Below the pieces are notes generated by a model, which saw nothing but the letters and a program-made list of their open reading frames with translations, was not told where the DNA came from and did no database searches. Shown piece by piece: positions 10,231 through 18,220 of a stretch of 44,697 bases of DNA. The stretch comes from Candidatus Hopanoidivorans cymbastelae (lineage in GTDB: Bacteria; Actinomycetota; Acidimicrobiia; Acidimicrobiales; Hopanoidiivorantaceae). The position numbers and the translations under genes are program-made. Numbering within the stretch: position 1 is the stretch's first letter; each line of letters starts with the position of its first letter. The stretch spans positions 1 to 44,697 of the forward strand of contig JAPYNY010000087.1 in assembly GCA_028283145.1 (NCBI GenBank), written 5' to 3'.

Positions 10231-10423
10231 AAGCTATCTAAAGGTAACTCAGGTTCGCTCAGCCATCGGAGCCAAGCCTAAGCACAAAGGCACCTTGCGG
10301 GCCTTGGGTCTGGGTCGGATCGGCAAGCAAAATACCCTGCCCGACCGTCCCGAAATTCGAGGTATGCTGAGGGCGGTCAGGCACCTCGTAAAGTTTGAAG
10401 AGCAATCCAAAGCGGAAGCATAA
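10223..10423 (+). CDS. rpmD: 50S ribosomal protein L30
   Basis: The 66-residue product has the bacterial L30 length: [20 protein letters not shown], then [20 protein letters not shown] and the [13 protein letters not shown] end. It overlaps rpsE by eight bases, and the overlap supplies coupled initiation. L30 is absent in some bacterial lineages; its presence here agrees with an actinobacterium. Confidence 0.97.
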   Translation: MSESYLKVTQVRSAIGAKPKHKGTLRALGLGRIGKQNTLPDRPEIRGMLRAVRHLVKFEEQSKAEA

Positions 10424-10450
10424 TCCTAGGAGAAACACCCAGTCTCAGCT

Positions 10451-10951
10451 ATGAAAATACACGATCTAACCCCACCACCTAATTCCAAGCGCCGGGCTAT
10501 TCGAGTCGGACGAGGCATCGGCGGCAGACGCGGCAAAACCGCCGGGCGAGGCATGAAGGGGCAGCGAGCTCGCGGCAGCCTTCCAGCCGGCTTTGAAGGC
10601 GGTCAAATGCCGTTGAACCGGCGTCTGCCAAAGCTGCGTGGCTTCAACAACCCGTTCCGGGTGGAATACAAAGCCGTCAACCTAGGTGCCATCGATCAAC
10701 TTGCAGAAGCCGAAATCACACCTGAGGTGCTGGTCGACGCCGGTTTGTTGAAGCTGTCCAAGTCAAAGCCAGTATTGGTGAAAATTCTGGGCCAGGGGGA
10801 AATCAACCGAGCAGTCAAAGTCTCAGCTCATGCTTTTTCCGAATCAGCTAGCTCAGCTATTACCGCAGCCGGCGGCAGCATAGAAATTCTGCCCAAGCCT
10901 TGGGGTGACCGCCGTCCCCCAGCCCGGGGCAACGCTCTGACCAACCGCTAG
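10451..10951 (+). CDS. rplO: 50S ribosomal protein L15
   Basis: The 166-residue product starts MKIHDLTPPPNSKRRAIRVG and carries the glycine-rich basic segment GRGMKGQRARGSLPAGFEGG, then QMPLNRRLPKLRGFNNPFR. L15 is a late-assembly large-subunit protein. A CCTAGGAGAA sequence precedes the ATG, with long spacing. The C-terminal residues after AITAAGGSIEIL are a modest basic extension. Confidence 0.97.
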   Translation: MKIHDLTPPPNSKRRAIRVGRGIGGRRGKTAGRGMKGQRARGSLPAGFEGGQMPLNRRLPKLRGFNNPFRVEYKAVNLGAIDQLAEAEITPEVLVDAGLLKLSKSKPVLVKILGQGEINRAVKVSAHAFSESASSAITAAGGSIEILPKPWGDRRPPARGNALTNR

Positions 10952-11012
10952 TGAATCACCGCTAGTGAACCAAGTTTCCCTGACGCTCATGATCCCTAGG
11001 CAACGCTAGTCC

Positions 11013-12338
11013 ATGACCCAAGTTATAAGAAATATAGGCAACATCGGGAAAATTCCCGACCTGCGCAACAAACTGCTGTTTGTGGTGGGCATGCTGGTCA
11101 TCTACCGCATCGGTTCCTTCATTCCAGCTCCGGGCATCAACTACGCAGCCCTGCGCCCACTTCAAGACGAAGCTGAGCAAGCCGGCGTGTTGGCTTTCCT
11201 CAGGTTGTTCAGCGGTGGAGCCCTGACACAGTTTGCTATCTTTTCGCTGGGCGTAATCCCCTATATCACTGCCTCCATCATTATGCAGGTGCTGGCTGTG
11301 GTGGTGCCCAGAATTGAGCAGTGGCAGCAACAGGGGGCTATTGGGCAGCGCAAGATCAACCAGTGGACTCGCTATATCACCATCGGCATTGCCTTGGTTC
11401 AGTCAACCAGTCTGGCATTTTTGTTCCATAACGGCGGCGGCGGGCTGACTCAAACCGGCATTCCCGACTTGCTGCCAGAATTCACGCCGCCCAGGGTGGC
11501 GCTAGTGGTTCTGACTCTGACTGCGGGCACAGCCATTTTGATGTGGATGGGAGAGTTGATCACCCAAAAGGGCATCGGCAACGGCATTTCTTTGATTATT
11601 TTTGCAGCGGTGGTAAGCGGCTTGCCTGCCCAGCTTTCCACTGTCAGAACCCAGTCGGGTTGGAGCGCCTTGCTGGGCGTGGTCTTCATGTATCTGGTGC
11701 TGCTGGTGGCTATCGTATTCGTGGAGCAGGGACAGCGTCGCATTCCCGTCCAGTTCGCCAAGCGGGTGGTGGGGCGCAGAATGACAGCTGGTGGCAGCAC
11801 CTACATTCCTTTAAAGGTCAACCAGTCGGGTGTCATCCCGATCATCTTCGCCAGCTCTGTGCTGTATCTGCCGCAGTTGGTTGTGGTGGCCTTCCCCTCA
11901 GATGGCTGGGGAGCCAGCATGCAGCGCTGGGTGAATGACCATTTGCTTTCTCCTAGCGACCCGGTCTATCTAGTGGTCTTTGGTTTGTTGATTATCGGTT
12001 TTGCCTATTTCTACACGGCTATCACCTTTGACCCGGTGAAGCAGGCCGACACTTTGCGCCGCCAAGGAGGTTTCATACCCGGCATTCGCCCCGGCCCGCA
12101 AACCGAGCGCTATCTGGCGCGAATTTTGTCTAGGATTACTTTGCCCGGTGCGTTGTTTTTGGCCATCATTGCGCTCATTCCCGCGATTGTGCTGGCCCAG
12201 TTCATCCACGACCAAAACTTGGGCATCTTTGGCTTCACTGGGATTTCCATTCTGATTGCCGTGGGCGTCAGTTTGGAAACGATGAAGCAGATTGATAGCC
12301 AGTTGATGATGCGCAACTACGAAGGCTTTTTGAAATGA
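11013..12338 (+). CDS. secY: Protein translocase subunit SecY
   Basis: SecY is the channel of the Sec translocon in the cytoplasmic membrane. The 441-residue product has ten hydrophobic segments and family signatures: RNKLLFVVGMLVIYRIGSFI at the start, FSGGALTQFAIFSLGVIPYI, and the cytosolic loop QGQRRIPVQFAKRVVGRRM that contacts the ribosome. The length is normal. It ends with ATGA overlapping adk, the widespread secY-adk arrangement. Confidence 0.98.
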   Translation: MTQVIRNIGNIGKIPDLRNKLLFVVGMLVIYRIGSFIPAPGINYAALRPLQDEAEQAGVLAFLRLFSGGALTQFAIFSLGVIPYITASIIMQVLAVVVPRIEQWQQQGAIGQRKINQWTRYITIGIALVQSTSLAFLFHNGGGGLTQTGIPDLLPEFTPPRVALVVLTLTAGTAILMWMGELITQKGIGNGISLIIFAAVVSGLPAQLSTVRTQSGWSALLGVVFMYLVLLVAIVFVEQGQRRIPVQFAKRVVGRRMTAGGSTYIPLKVNQSGVIPIIFASSVLYLPQLVVVAFPSDGWGASMQRWVNDHLLSPSDPVYLVVFGLLIIGFAYFYTAITFDPVKQADTLRRQGGFIPGIRPGPQTERYLARILSRITLPGALFLAIIALIPAIVLAQFIHDQNLGIFGFTGISILIAVGVSLETMKQIDSQLMMRNYEGFLK

Positions 12339-12949
12339 GCAGCCAAATTCCCGCTTGCCTAGTGGTCTTGGGGCGCCAAGGTTCGGGCAAGGGCACCCAA
12401 AGCTTGCTGCTGTGTGAAAAATTTGGACTGGTGCACGTGTCCACCGGCGATCTGCTCCGGGAAGCGGCTGAGTCCAACTCTCCGCTGGGATTGCGGGTCA
12501 AGCTGGTCATGGATTCAGGGGAGTTGGTCTCAGATGATACTATGTGTGAGATTTTGGCTGAGCGCGTAGCCCAGGCGGACGTCCAAACTCGTGGCGTGCT
12601 GCTAGATGGATTTCCCAGGACGGTTGTTCAAGCCGAAAGGTTGGCTGACATTGTGGAACAAGTCCACGGAGTCATCAATCTGGACGTCCCCATCGCTGAA
12701 GTCACCAAGCGCATGTTGCTTCGCAACAGGGCTGACGACACCGAGGAGTCAATTGCGCGTCGGCTGGCCCTCTACGAAGAGCAAACCGAGCCGCTGCTCA
12801 GTTGGTATGAAGATGCCAGTATTGTGAAAACAGTTGATGGTCTGGGGTCTGAGGATGAAGTCTTCAAACGGTTGGCAACCGCTGTTGAGGAAATATTTGA
12901 CGCAAGTCAGGTTAGCCTTAGAGTTTTGCTGAAGCAGGAAAAGTCTTAG
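12335..12949 (+). CDS. adk: Adenylate kinase, short-lid form
   Basis: Adenylate kinase interconverts ATP plus AMP with two ADP. The 204-residue product shows a P-loop with slightly unusual sequence (GRQGSGKGTQ, residues 13-22, instead of GPPGAGKGTQ), STGDLLREA for AMP binding, and LLDGFPRTVVQAERL. There is no zinc-type LID domain, so it is the short form. It overlaps secY by four bases. No methionine aminopeptidase gene follows, although map often lies here. Confidence 0.95.
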   Translation: MSSQIPACLVVLGRQGSGKGTQSLLLCEKFGLVHVSTGDLLREAAESNSPLGLRVKLVMDSGELVSDDTMCEILAERVAQADVQTRGVLLDGFPRTVVQAERLADIVEQVHGVINLDVPIAEVTKRMLLRNRADDTEESIARRLALYEEQTEPLLSWYEDASIVKTVDGLGSEDEVFKRLATAVEEIFDASQVSLRVLLKQEKS

Positions 12950-13005
12950 GCCAGTTGGATTACCGTCTTGGAGCAGCCAGATTACCCAAGGAGTTATTTT
13001 GAGTT

Positions 13006-13033
13006 TTGAGTTACGGCACGATAGCTATATAAT
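13006..13033 (+). promoter_or_regulatory. Promoter of the infA-rpoA cluster
   Basis: A perfect -10 hexamer TATAAT lies at 13028-13033, with TTGAGT at 13006-13011 as -35 and a 16-base spacer. Initiation would fall near 13040, about 25 bases before the infA coding start. It sits in the gap of 116 bases between adk and infA, so it probably drives infA-rpmJ-rpsM-rpsK-rpsD-rpoA-rplQ-truA independently of the spc cluster. Confidence 0.75.
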
Positions 13034-13065
13034 GAATTCTCTAAATTATTTAGGGAGGCGTTACC

Positions 13066-13311
13066 CTGTCCAAGCCTAAGGAAGAAGCCATTGTGCTTAC
13101 AGGCACAGTCGTGGAATCCCTCCCAAATGCGATGTTCAAGGTCAAGTTTGACAATGGGCACGAAGTTTTAGCGCACATCTCGGGCAAAATGCGGGTTCAT
13201 TACATCCGTATCCTGCCTGGTGACAAGGTGCAGGTGGAGTTGACCCCCTACGACTTGGAGCGTGGGCGCATAACCTACCGCTACAAGGCGAACGAAGTTC
13301 CGCCAGAGTAA
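13066..13311 (+). CDS. infA: Translation initiation factor IF-1, probable CTG start
   Basis: IF-1 binds the ribosomal A site during initiation. The product matches the family from [17 protein letters not shown] through [20 protein letters not shown] to [12 protein letters not shown]. From GTG at 13093 it would have 72 residues but lose the conserved N-terminal strand. Reading back in frame, CTG at 13066 gives 81 residues starting (M)[12 protein letters not shown], the usual kind of IF-1 start. It stands seven bases after a strong GGGAGG at 13053-13058. No ATG, GTG or TTG exists upstream before the TAG at 13051. I therefore choose CTG. Confidence 0.85.
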   Translation: MSKPKEEAIVLTGTVVESLPNAMFKVKFDNGHEVLAHISGKMRVHYIRILPGDKVQVELTPYDLERGRITYRYKANEVPPE

Positions 13312-13367
13312 AAACCCAGAGCAGCACCACAGACCCCCGCAAACACAACCAACCCAGATTCAAGAAA

Positions 13368-13481
13368 ATGAAAGTTCGCCCAAGCGTAAAAAAAATCTGC
13401 GACAAATGCAAAGTAATCCGTCGCCATGGAGTGGTGCGCGTTATTTGTTCCAATCCACGTCACAAGCAAAGGCAAGGTTGA
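13368..13481 (+). CDS. rpmJ: 50S ribosomal protein L36
   Basis: This 37-residue gene reads [19 protein letters not shown] and ends NPRHKQRQG. The zinc ligands Cys11, Cys14, Cys27 and His32 are all present, so it is the zinc-binding form. L36 is the smallest large-subunit protein and is placed between infA and rpsM in most bacteria. It starts 56 bases after infA and its stop is one base before the rpsM start. Confidence 0.97.
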   Translation: MKVRPSVKKICDKCKVIRRHGVVRVICSNPRHKQRQG

Positions 13482-13482
13482 G

Positions 13483-13890
13483 ATGGCTCGTATAGCTGGA
13501 GTTGACATTCCCAGAGAAAAACGGCTGGTAGTTGCCCTGACCTACATTTACGGCATCGGCAAGAGCACTGCTGAGCAACTCTGTGAGTCCACAGAGATAG
13601 ACCAGAACATCAGGGTGCGCGACCTATCAGATGCTGAGGTCATGGAGCTTCGCAACAAGGTAGATGAGTGGATTAACGACACCGAAAGGGAGTTCTTTTT
13701 TGTTGAAGGCGACCTCCGTCGTCAAATCCAGGAGAAAATCAAGCGCAAGGTTGAAGTGGGCTCATACCAGGGATTGCGCCATCGCCGAGGTCTGCCGGTG
13801 CGGGGACAACGCACCCACACCAACGCTCGCACCCGAAAAGGCCCTCGCAAGACCGTTGCCGGCAAGAAAAAGGTTCTCAAGAAGGGCTGA
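13483..13890 (+). CDS. rpsM: 30S ribosomal protein S13
   Basis: The ATG at 13483 gives 135 residues starting [20 protein letters not shown], the family start; a longer frame from 13426 overlaps rpmJ and is not conserved. The helix-two-turn-helix region [14 protein letters not shown] and the basic tail [20 protein letters not shown] are intact. S13 lies in the head and contacts the P-site tRNA. Confidence 0.98.
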   Translation: MARIAGVDIPREKRLVVALTYIYGIGKSTAEQLCESTEIDQNIRVRDLSDAEVMELRNKVDEWINDTEREFFFVEGDLRRQIQEKIKRKVEVGSYQGLRHRRGLPVRGQRTHTNARTRKGPRKTVAGKKKVLKKG

Positions 13891-13951
13891 CCCAGACAGG
13901 GCACCAGACCCAGTTCGCACTAAAACCCACAGTTCAAACCAGGAGTCATAA

Positions 13952-14341
13952 GTGGCAAAAAGAGACAGTCGCTCTCGGCGCAAAGCCTTGAAAAACATAC
14001 CTCACGGCATTGCACATATCAAGAGTTCTTTCAACAACACCATCATCACCATTTCTGATCTAGAGGGAAATGTAATCTCATGGTCATCAGCGGGCAACGT
14101 TGGCTTCAGTGGTTCGCGCAAATCCACCCCCTATGCTGCGCAGATGGCAGCTGAAACCGCCGGACGCCGCGCCATGGAGCATGGCATGAGGCGCGTTGAT
14201 GTGCAGGTGCGTGGCCCGGGGTCGGGTCGTGAGACAGCTTTGCGCTCGCTTCAAGCCATCGGTTTGGAAGTAACTGGCATCAAAGATGTAACCCCCCTGC
14301 CGCACAACGGCTGTCGTCCGCCCAAGAGAAGGAGGGTGTGA
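13952..14341 (+). CDS. rpsK: 30S ribosomal protein S11
   Basis: The 129-residue product shows [14 protein letters not shown] residues ([18 protein letters not shown]), [20 protein letters not shown] and [21 protein letters not shown]11 sits in the platform next to the E-site mRNA. It starts at GTG, six bases after AGGAG at 13941-13945. Its stop is one base before the rpsD start. Confidence 0.98.
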   Translation: MAKRDSRSRRKALKNIPHGIAHIKSSFNNTIITISDLEGNVISWSSAGNVGFSGSRKSTPYAAQMAAETAGRRAMEHGMRRVDVQVRGPGSGRETALRSLQAIGLEVTGIKDVTPLPHNGCRPPKRRRV

Positions 14342-14342
14342 G

Positions 14343-14960
14343 ATGGCTCGCTATATCGGCCCCAAAGCTCGTATCGCCCGTCGGCTGGGAGCTCAGATCT
14401 GGGACACCAAGGGAGAACGCTCCGCTCGCGAAAAGCGCCCTTATCCGCCGGGTGAGCACGGTCGCACTCGTCGCCGTGGCACCCAGTCGGAATATTTGAT
14501 TCAGCTTCAAGAAAAACAGAAGACCCGCTACATTTATGGGCTTTCTGAGAGGCAGTTCCGCCGAGTCTTTGCAGAAGCCCATCGCCGCCCTGGCGTAACA
14601 GGTGAAAATATGTTGGTCTTCTTGGAGTTGCGCTTGGACAATGTTGTGTACCGGGCAGGCTGGGCTTCCACCCGTTTGCAAGCCCGGCAGTTTGTCAGTC
14701 ATGGGCATATAGAAGTCAATGGCAGCCGTGTGGATGTGCCGAGTTACAGAGTCAGGCAAGGCGACGTGGTTGCTTTGCGCGAGAAATCTCAGGACATGTT
14801 GGCCATACGTTGGAATTTAGATATGTTGAGTCGCACGGTTCCAATTTGGCTGGCACACCAGGACAACAAAATGTCTGTGTCCGTGGCTCAAATTCCCACC
14901 AGAGACCAGATAGACACCCCAACACGTGAGCAGTTGATAGTAGAGCTATACAGCAAATAG
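14343..14960 (+). CDS. rpsD: 30S ribosomal protein S4, cysteine-free form
   Basis: The 205-residue product starts [20 protein letters not shown] and has the S4 RNA-binding domain [20 protein letters not shown] with [20 protein letters not shown]. The N-terminal zinc cysteines of the other S4 type are missing, so this is the zinc-independent form. S4 begins small-subunit assembly and forms the mRNA entry pore. Confidence 0.98.
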   Translation: MARYIGPKARIARRLGAQIWDTKGERSAREKRPYPPGEHGRTRRRGTQSEYLIQLQEKQKTRYIYGLSERQFRRVFAEAHRRPGVTGENMLVFLELRLDNVVYRAGWASTRLQARQFVSHGHIEVNGSRVDVPSYRVRQGDVVALREKSQDMLAIRWNLDMLSRTVPIWLAHQDNKMSVSVAQIPTRDQIDTPTREQLIVELYSK

Positions 14961-15035
14961 CCCTGAGTTCTTTGAACCCCAGTTTTCTGAATCCCATCCA
15001 GTTCCCCACAACCCAACACACAGCACGAGGTAAAG

Positions 15036-16118
15036 ATGCTTCTTCTTTCCCGACCAGTAATTGAAACTCTTGAAGAGAATGACACCAGAGGCCGATTTCT
15101 AATTGGGCCTTTGGAAAGAGGCTTTGGCCATACCCTAGGCAACTCTCTTCGCAGGACTCTTTTGTCGTCCATCCCAGGCGCTGCGGTGACGCAAATCCAA
15201 CTAGATGGCGCCATTCACGAATTCAGCGTGGTGGAAGGTGTTACAGAGGATGTCAGTGACATCGTCTTAAACCTGAAAGACCTAGTTCTCAAGGTGCCTG
15301 AAGATTTTGAAGAGTTAGAGATTGAGATTGAAGAGCATGGCCCAACTGACATTACCGGCAGCATATTTGCTCAGAGCCCTGATATTGAAGTCATCAACCC
15401 CGAGCTTCACATCGCAACGGTCAATAGCGGCTGTGTTTTGTCGGGGTTTGTTACGATTTCCAGAGGCAGGGGTTATCGCCAGGCTGGGCACGCTGGCTCT
15501 GAAAGCACCGAAGGAGTGATCCCAATTGATGCCATCTTTTCGCCAATTCGCAGGGTGACCTTCGTGGTGGAGGAAACTTCCGGGGGGAACGACCAGTTGA
15601 TTTTGGATGTAACAACTGACAGAACACTCACTCCCAGCGACGCCATTGCTTCGGCGGCTTCAACTTTGATTTCCCTATTGGGGGTGATTGAAGCTATCTC
15701 AGAGGAATATCCCCAAGTTCAAGTTGAGCACATGGCTGCCTTGGTCGCAGCTAGTTCGGAGCCCGACAATCGCCCCATTGAAGAGTTGCGCCTTTCGGAA
15801 CGTGCCCAGAACTGTCTGCGCCGAGCGCAAATTAACACCATCGGGGAGTTGGCTTCCCAAACTCCCAAGCAATTGCTGAAAATTACCAACTTCGGAGAGA
15901 AATCCCTCAGGGAAGTCAAAGAAGCTATGGCGAGGTACGACCTTTCCCTAGTGGAAGATTTTGGGGTGGGAGACCTGTCCGGTGATGGTTACAGTTCATC
16001 CAGCGAAGAGTACAGCGGAGAAGTCAGTGGCAGCTATAGCAGTGAAGTCGCTTCCGGCACTGATTTTGACGAGAGCGAACTAGATGACGAAGACGCGTTT
16101 TTTGCTGGCAAAGATTGA
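15036..16118 (+). CDS. rpoA: RNA polymerase alpha subunit with acidic tail
   Basis: Alpha dimerises to start RNA polymerase assembly, and its C-terminal domain contacts promoter DNA and activators. The N-terminal domain shows GPLERGFGHTLGNSLRRTLL, and the alpha-CTD shows PIEELRLSERAQNCLRRAQI and the LLKITNFGEKSLREVKEAM helices ending near residue 308. The remaining 50 or so residues are Ser/Glu/Asp/Gly-rich, ending with DFDESELDDEDAFF. Most alphas end soon after the CTD, so at 360 residues this one has an acidic extension next to the DNA-binding domain. Confidence 0.97.
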   Translation: MLLLSRPVIETLEENDTRGRFLIGPLERGFGHTLGNSLRRTLLSSIPGAAVTQIQLDGAIHEFSVVEGVTEDVSDIVLNLKDLVLKVPEDFEELEIEIEEHGPTDITGSIFAQSPDIEVINPELHIATVNSGCVLSGFVTISRGRGYRQAGHAGSESTEGVIPIDAIFSPIRRVTFVVEETSGGNDQLILDVTTDRTLTPSDAIASAASTLISLLGVIEAISEEYPQVQVEHMAALVAASSEPDNRPIEELRLSERAQNCLRRAQINTIGELASQTPKQLLKITNFGEKSLREVKEAMARYDLSLVEDFGVGDLSGDGYSSSSEEYSGEVSGSYSSEVASGTDFDESELDDEDAFFAGKD

Positions 16119-16161
16119 GTTTGCTTGAATTGGGTATCCAAGGATAAAGAGGGAGAAAATC

Positions 16162-16515
16162 ATGCAGGGCAAACCACGCAAGGGCAAAAGATTTGGAAAA
16201 AGCGCTTCCCACCAGCGTTTGATGATGGCCAACTTGGTGGCATCCTTGATAGCAGCTGAGGGCATTGTTACTACAGAAGCCAAAGCCAAGGCCATGCGCC
16301 CCATCGCAGAAAGGATGATCACCAAGGCACGCAAAGGCGGGCTGCATAACCATCGCCAGATTCTGGCCTACCTGAATGACACCGAAATCGCTGACAAGCT
16401 CATGGAAGACATCGGCCCTCGCTATGTTGACCGTCCGGGTGGTTACACACGAATTCTCAAGCTAGGCCCACGCCAGGGCGATAAAGCTCCTATGGTGCGA
16501 ATAGAGCTTGTTTGA
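16162..16515 (+). CDS. rplQ: 50S ribosomal protein L17
   Basis: The 117-residue product has the normal L17 length: SASHQRLMMANLVASLIAAE, IVTTEAKAKAMRPIAERMIT and GYTRILKLGPRQGDKAPMV. L17 lies near the peptide exit. A GAGGGAG precedes ATG. Its TGA stop at 16513-16515 is in the same frame as the downstream truA coding sequence, which then stays open for the rest of truA. Confidence 0.97.
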   Translation: MQGKPRKGKRFGKSASHQRLMMANLVASLIAAEGIVTTEAKAKAMRPIAERMITKARKGGLHNHRQILAYLNDTEIADKLMEDIGPRYVDRPGGYTRILKLGPRQGDKAPMVRIELV

Positions 16516-16587
16516 CCGCCTGCCCAAGCTAAGTTCGAATTTCTTGCGTTACATCTCCGGTCTCAAACACCTCGGTCTCGACTTACC

Positions 16588-17400
16588 ATCAAACTACGGC
16601 TGCTTTTAGCATACGACGGCACTGGGTTTAGAGGGTTTGCCCTCAACCCGGGCGTCCGCACAGTTGCTGGCGTGCTGAATGAGGCGCTCCAGCGCATTTT
16701 AAGGCAAGAAATTTTTTTGGTTTGCGCCGGACGCACTGATGCTGGCGTGCATGCTTGGGGGCAAGTTGTCAGCCTTGAGGTTGAGTTGCCCGTGCCCGAC
16801 CCACCCGCAGTCGCGCGCCCACGCGGGCTGTCCATGCCTGCGTCCGACCTGGTCAATTTAGAAGAACTCAAGACTTCTCTGAACAAGATGTGCGGGGCAG
16901 AGATTTCTGTGCGTCAAGCTGCTTGGGCTTCGGCGGATTTTGACGCTCGCCGTTCAGCCACCAAGCGAACTTATCGCTACCGAATCTTGAATCAGCCTGA
17001 ACCAGACCCTTTTCGAGCTAGATTTGTCTGGCATGTTCCGACTGAATTAGATCTAGAAGCCATGAACCGGGCCGCACAGTCAGTTGTCGGGGAGCATGAC
17101 TTTTCTTCCTTTTGCAGGCGGGCGAAAGACGAGCCGCTAGTCAGACGGGTTTTCAGTTCCAGTTGGTCTGAAGCAACTGAAATCAGAGAAGTCATTTTGG
17201 AAATATCAGCCTCAGCCTTTTGCCACCAGATGGTGCGGTCGCTGGTTGGCACCTTTGTAGAAGTCGGGTTGCAGCGTCGTTCACCAGAGCAGTTATCGGA
17301 GGTCATAGCAGCTAGAGATCGCCAGGCGGCAGGCAATCTAGCTCCGCCTCAGGGACTATGTCTCTGGGAGGTGAGCTACGCTAGCGACAATGAGGAGTGA
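16588..17400 (+). CDS. truA: tRNA pseudouridine38-40 synthase TruA, start codon uncertain
   Basis: TruA modifies uridines 38-40 in tRNA anticodon arms. The product shows LLLAYDGTGFRGFALNPG, the catalytic loop CAGRTDAGVHA with its aspartate, TKRTYRYRIL, FSSFCRRAKDEPLVR and the C-terminal FCHQMVRSLVGTFVEVG. The first ordinary start codon is GTG at 16672, which would remove the conserved first strand and the YDG motif. The frame is open back to the rplQ stop without ATG, GTG or TTG. I place the start at ATC 16588, which gives 270 residues; CTG at 16600 is another option. Function is firm, start is not. Confidence 0.85.
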   Translation: MKLRLLLAYDGTGFRGFALNPGVRTVAGVLNEALQRILRQEIFLVCAGRTDAGVHAWGQVVSLEVELPVPDPPAVARPRGLSMPASDLVNLEELKTSLNKMCGAEISVRQAAWASADFDARRSATKRTYRYRILNQPEPDPFRARFVWHVPTELDLEAMNRAAQSVVGEHDFSSFCRRAKDEPLVRRVFSSSWSEATEIREVILEISASAFCHQMVRSLVGTFVEVGLQRRSPEQLSEVIAARDRQAAGNLAPPQGLCLWEVSYASDNEE

Positions 17401-17554
17401 GCTCCACCACTGGCATGATCCCACCCGCCGGCAAATAGCAGGGGCAGCCCCTTCTATGCTTAGCAAGAGCAGCCCCGCCTGAACTACAGAATGCTAAGAG
17501 TTAGCAGCCATCTGAAATTCTTCTCGCCGGACTGAGCTGACTCATCAGGGGAAA

Positions 17555-17579
17555 GGTGGCTGAGCCATTTTGCGTTTTT
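17555..17579 (+). terminator. Candidate terminator after truA
   Basis: A short hairpin pairs TGGC 17557-17560 with GCCA 17564-17567 and is followed by TTTT and then GCGTTTTT. A wider pairing of CAGGGGAAA with TTTTCCCTG around it is possible with one wobble. Its position about 155 bases after truA fits the end of the alpha cluster. The stem is short. Confidence 0.4.
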
Positions 17580-17632
17580 CCCTGTAGAATGTGCTTTTGG
17601 GTGTTGACTTCGCGCCCAAAAGTGCCGGCCGG

Positions 17633-17708
17633 GTTTAGACAGTGGATTTGGCAATGTTTCAGTTAGGTTTCATTCAGCTTGCCTGAAACTAGCCTTGTAA
17701 GTCTAAAC
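17633..17708 (+). promoter_or_regulatory. Nested inverted repeats in the rplM leader
   Basis: Three helices nest: GTTTAGAC 17633-17640 with GTCTAAAC 17701-17708, GGC 17650-17652 with GCC 17692-17694, and GTTTCAG 17656-17662 with CTGAAAC 17683-17689. The structure ends 38 bases before the rplM ATG. A structured leader there would suit autoregulation by L13 or S9, but that function is inference. Confidence 0.45.
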
Positions 17709-17746
17709 TTAAGGCTCCAGAATTTCTCACCTACAAGAACTCAAAG

Positions 17747-18220
17747 ATGAAAACAACCCAAAGCCCCAAGGCAAATGAAATCCAGCGCAACTGGTGGCTG
17801 ATTGACGCTTCAGGCTTGGTTCTCGGTCGTATGGCTACCGAAGCCGCTAGTCGCTTGCGCGGCAAGCACAAGCCGTTCTTTTCACCTCATTTGGACTGTG
17901 GTGATCATGTCATCATAATTAATGCCTCCGAAGTTGTGCTCACCTCCGATAAAGCTTCCAAAAAGCGTATTTGGCGACACTCCGGCTACCCAGGTGGCAT
18001 AAGGAGCCGCACTTATGCAGAACAACTCAACTACAAGCCAGAAGAGGCTATCCGTGGAACTATCAAAGGGATGCTGCCCAAGAACAGGCTTGGCAGGCAG
18101 ATGATTGGGAAATTGAAAGTATATGCTGGCACTGAGCATCCACACGCCGCCCAAAAGCCAATACCACTGGACTTGTCCCGAGCTAAAGCCCGACTAGAAA
18201 AGAAGGAGGCAGTCAAGTGA
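17747..18220 (+). CDS. rplM: 50S ribosomal protein L13
   Basis: The 157-residue product shows NWWLIDASGLVLGRMATEAA, the LRGKHKPFFSPHLDCGDHVI segment, HSGYPGGIRSRTYAEQL and GMLPKNRLGRQMIGKLKVYA. L13 is an early-assembly large-subunit protein. Its stop TGA overlaps the rpsI start region by four bases. The two genes form the conserved rplM-rpsI pair, apparently with its own leader. Confidence 0.98.
   Translation: MKTTQSPKANEIQRNWWLIDASGLVLGRMATEAASRLRGKHKPFFSPHLDCGDHVIIINASEVVLTSDKASKKRIWRHSGYPGGIRSRTYAEQLNYKPEEAIRGTIKGMLPKNRLGRQMIGKLKVYAGTEHPHAAQKPIPLDLSRAKARLEKKEAVK

Larger units (their letters stand above)
17401..17746 (+). other. Gap between truA and rplM
   Basis: These 346 bases hold no gene that I can support. 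They contain a probable terminator after truA, a possible -10 element TAGAAT at 17585-17590 for rplM-rpsI with no good -35, and a set of nested inverted repeats just upstream of rplM. The last two are listed or discussed separately. Confidence 0.6.

Noticed and set aside
16513..16515. TGA as a sense codon, joining rplQ and truA
   Set aside because: Many genes here end cleanly at TGA at the expected family length (for example rplX, rpsE, rpsM, rpsK), so TGA is a stop. Local readthrough remains possible.
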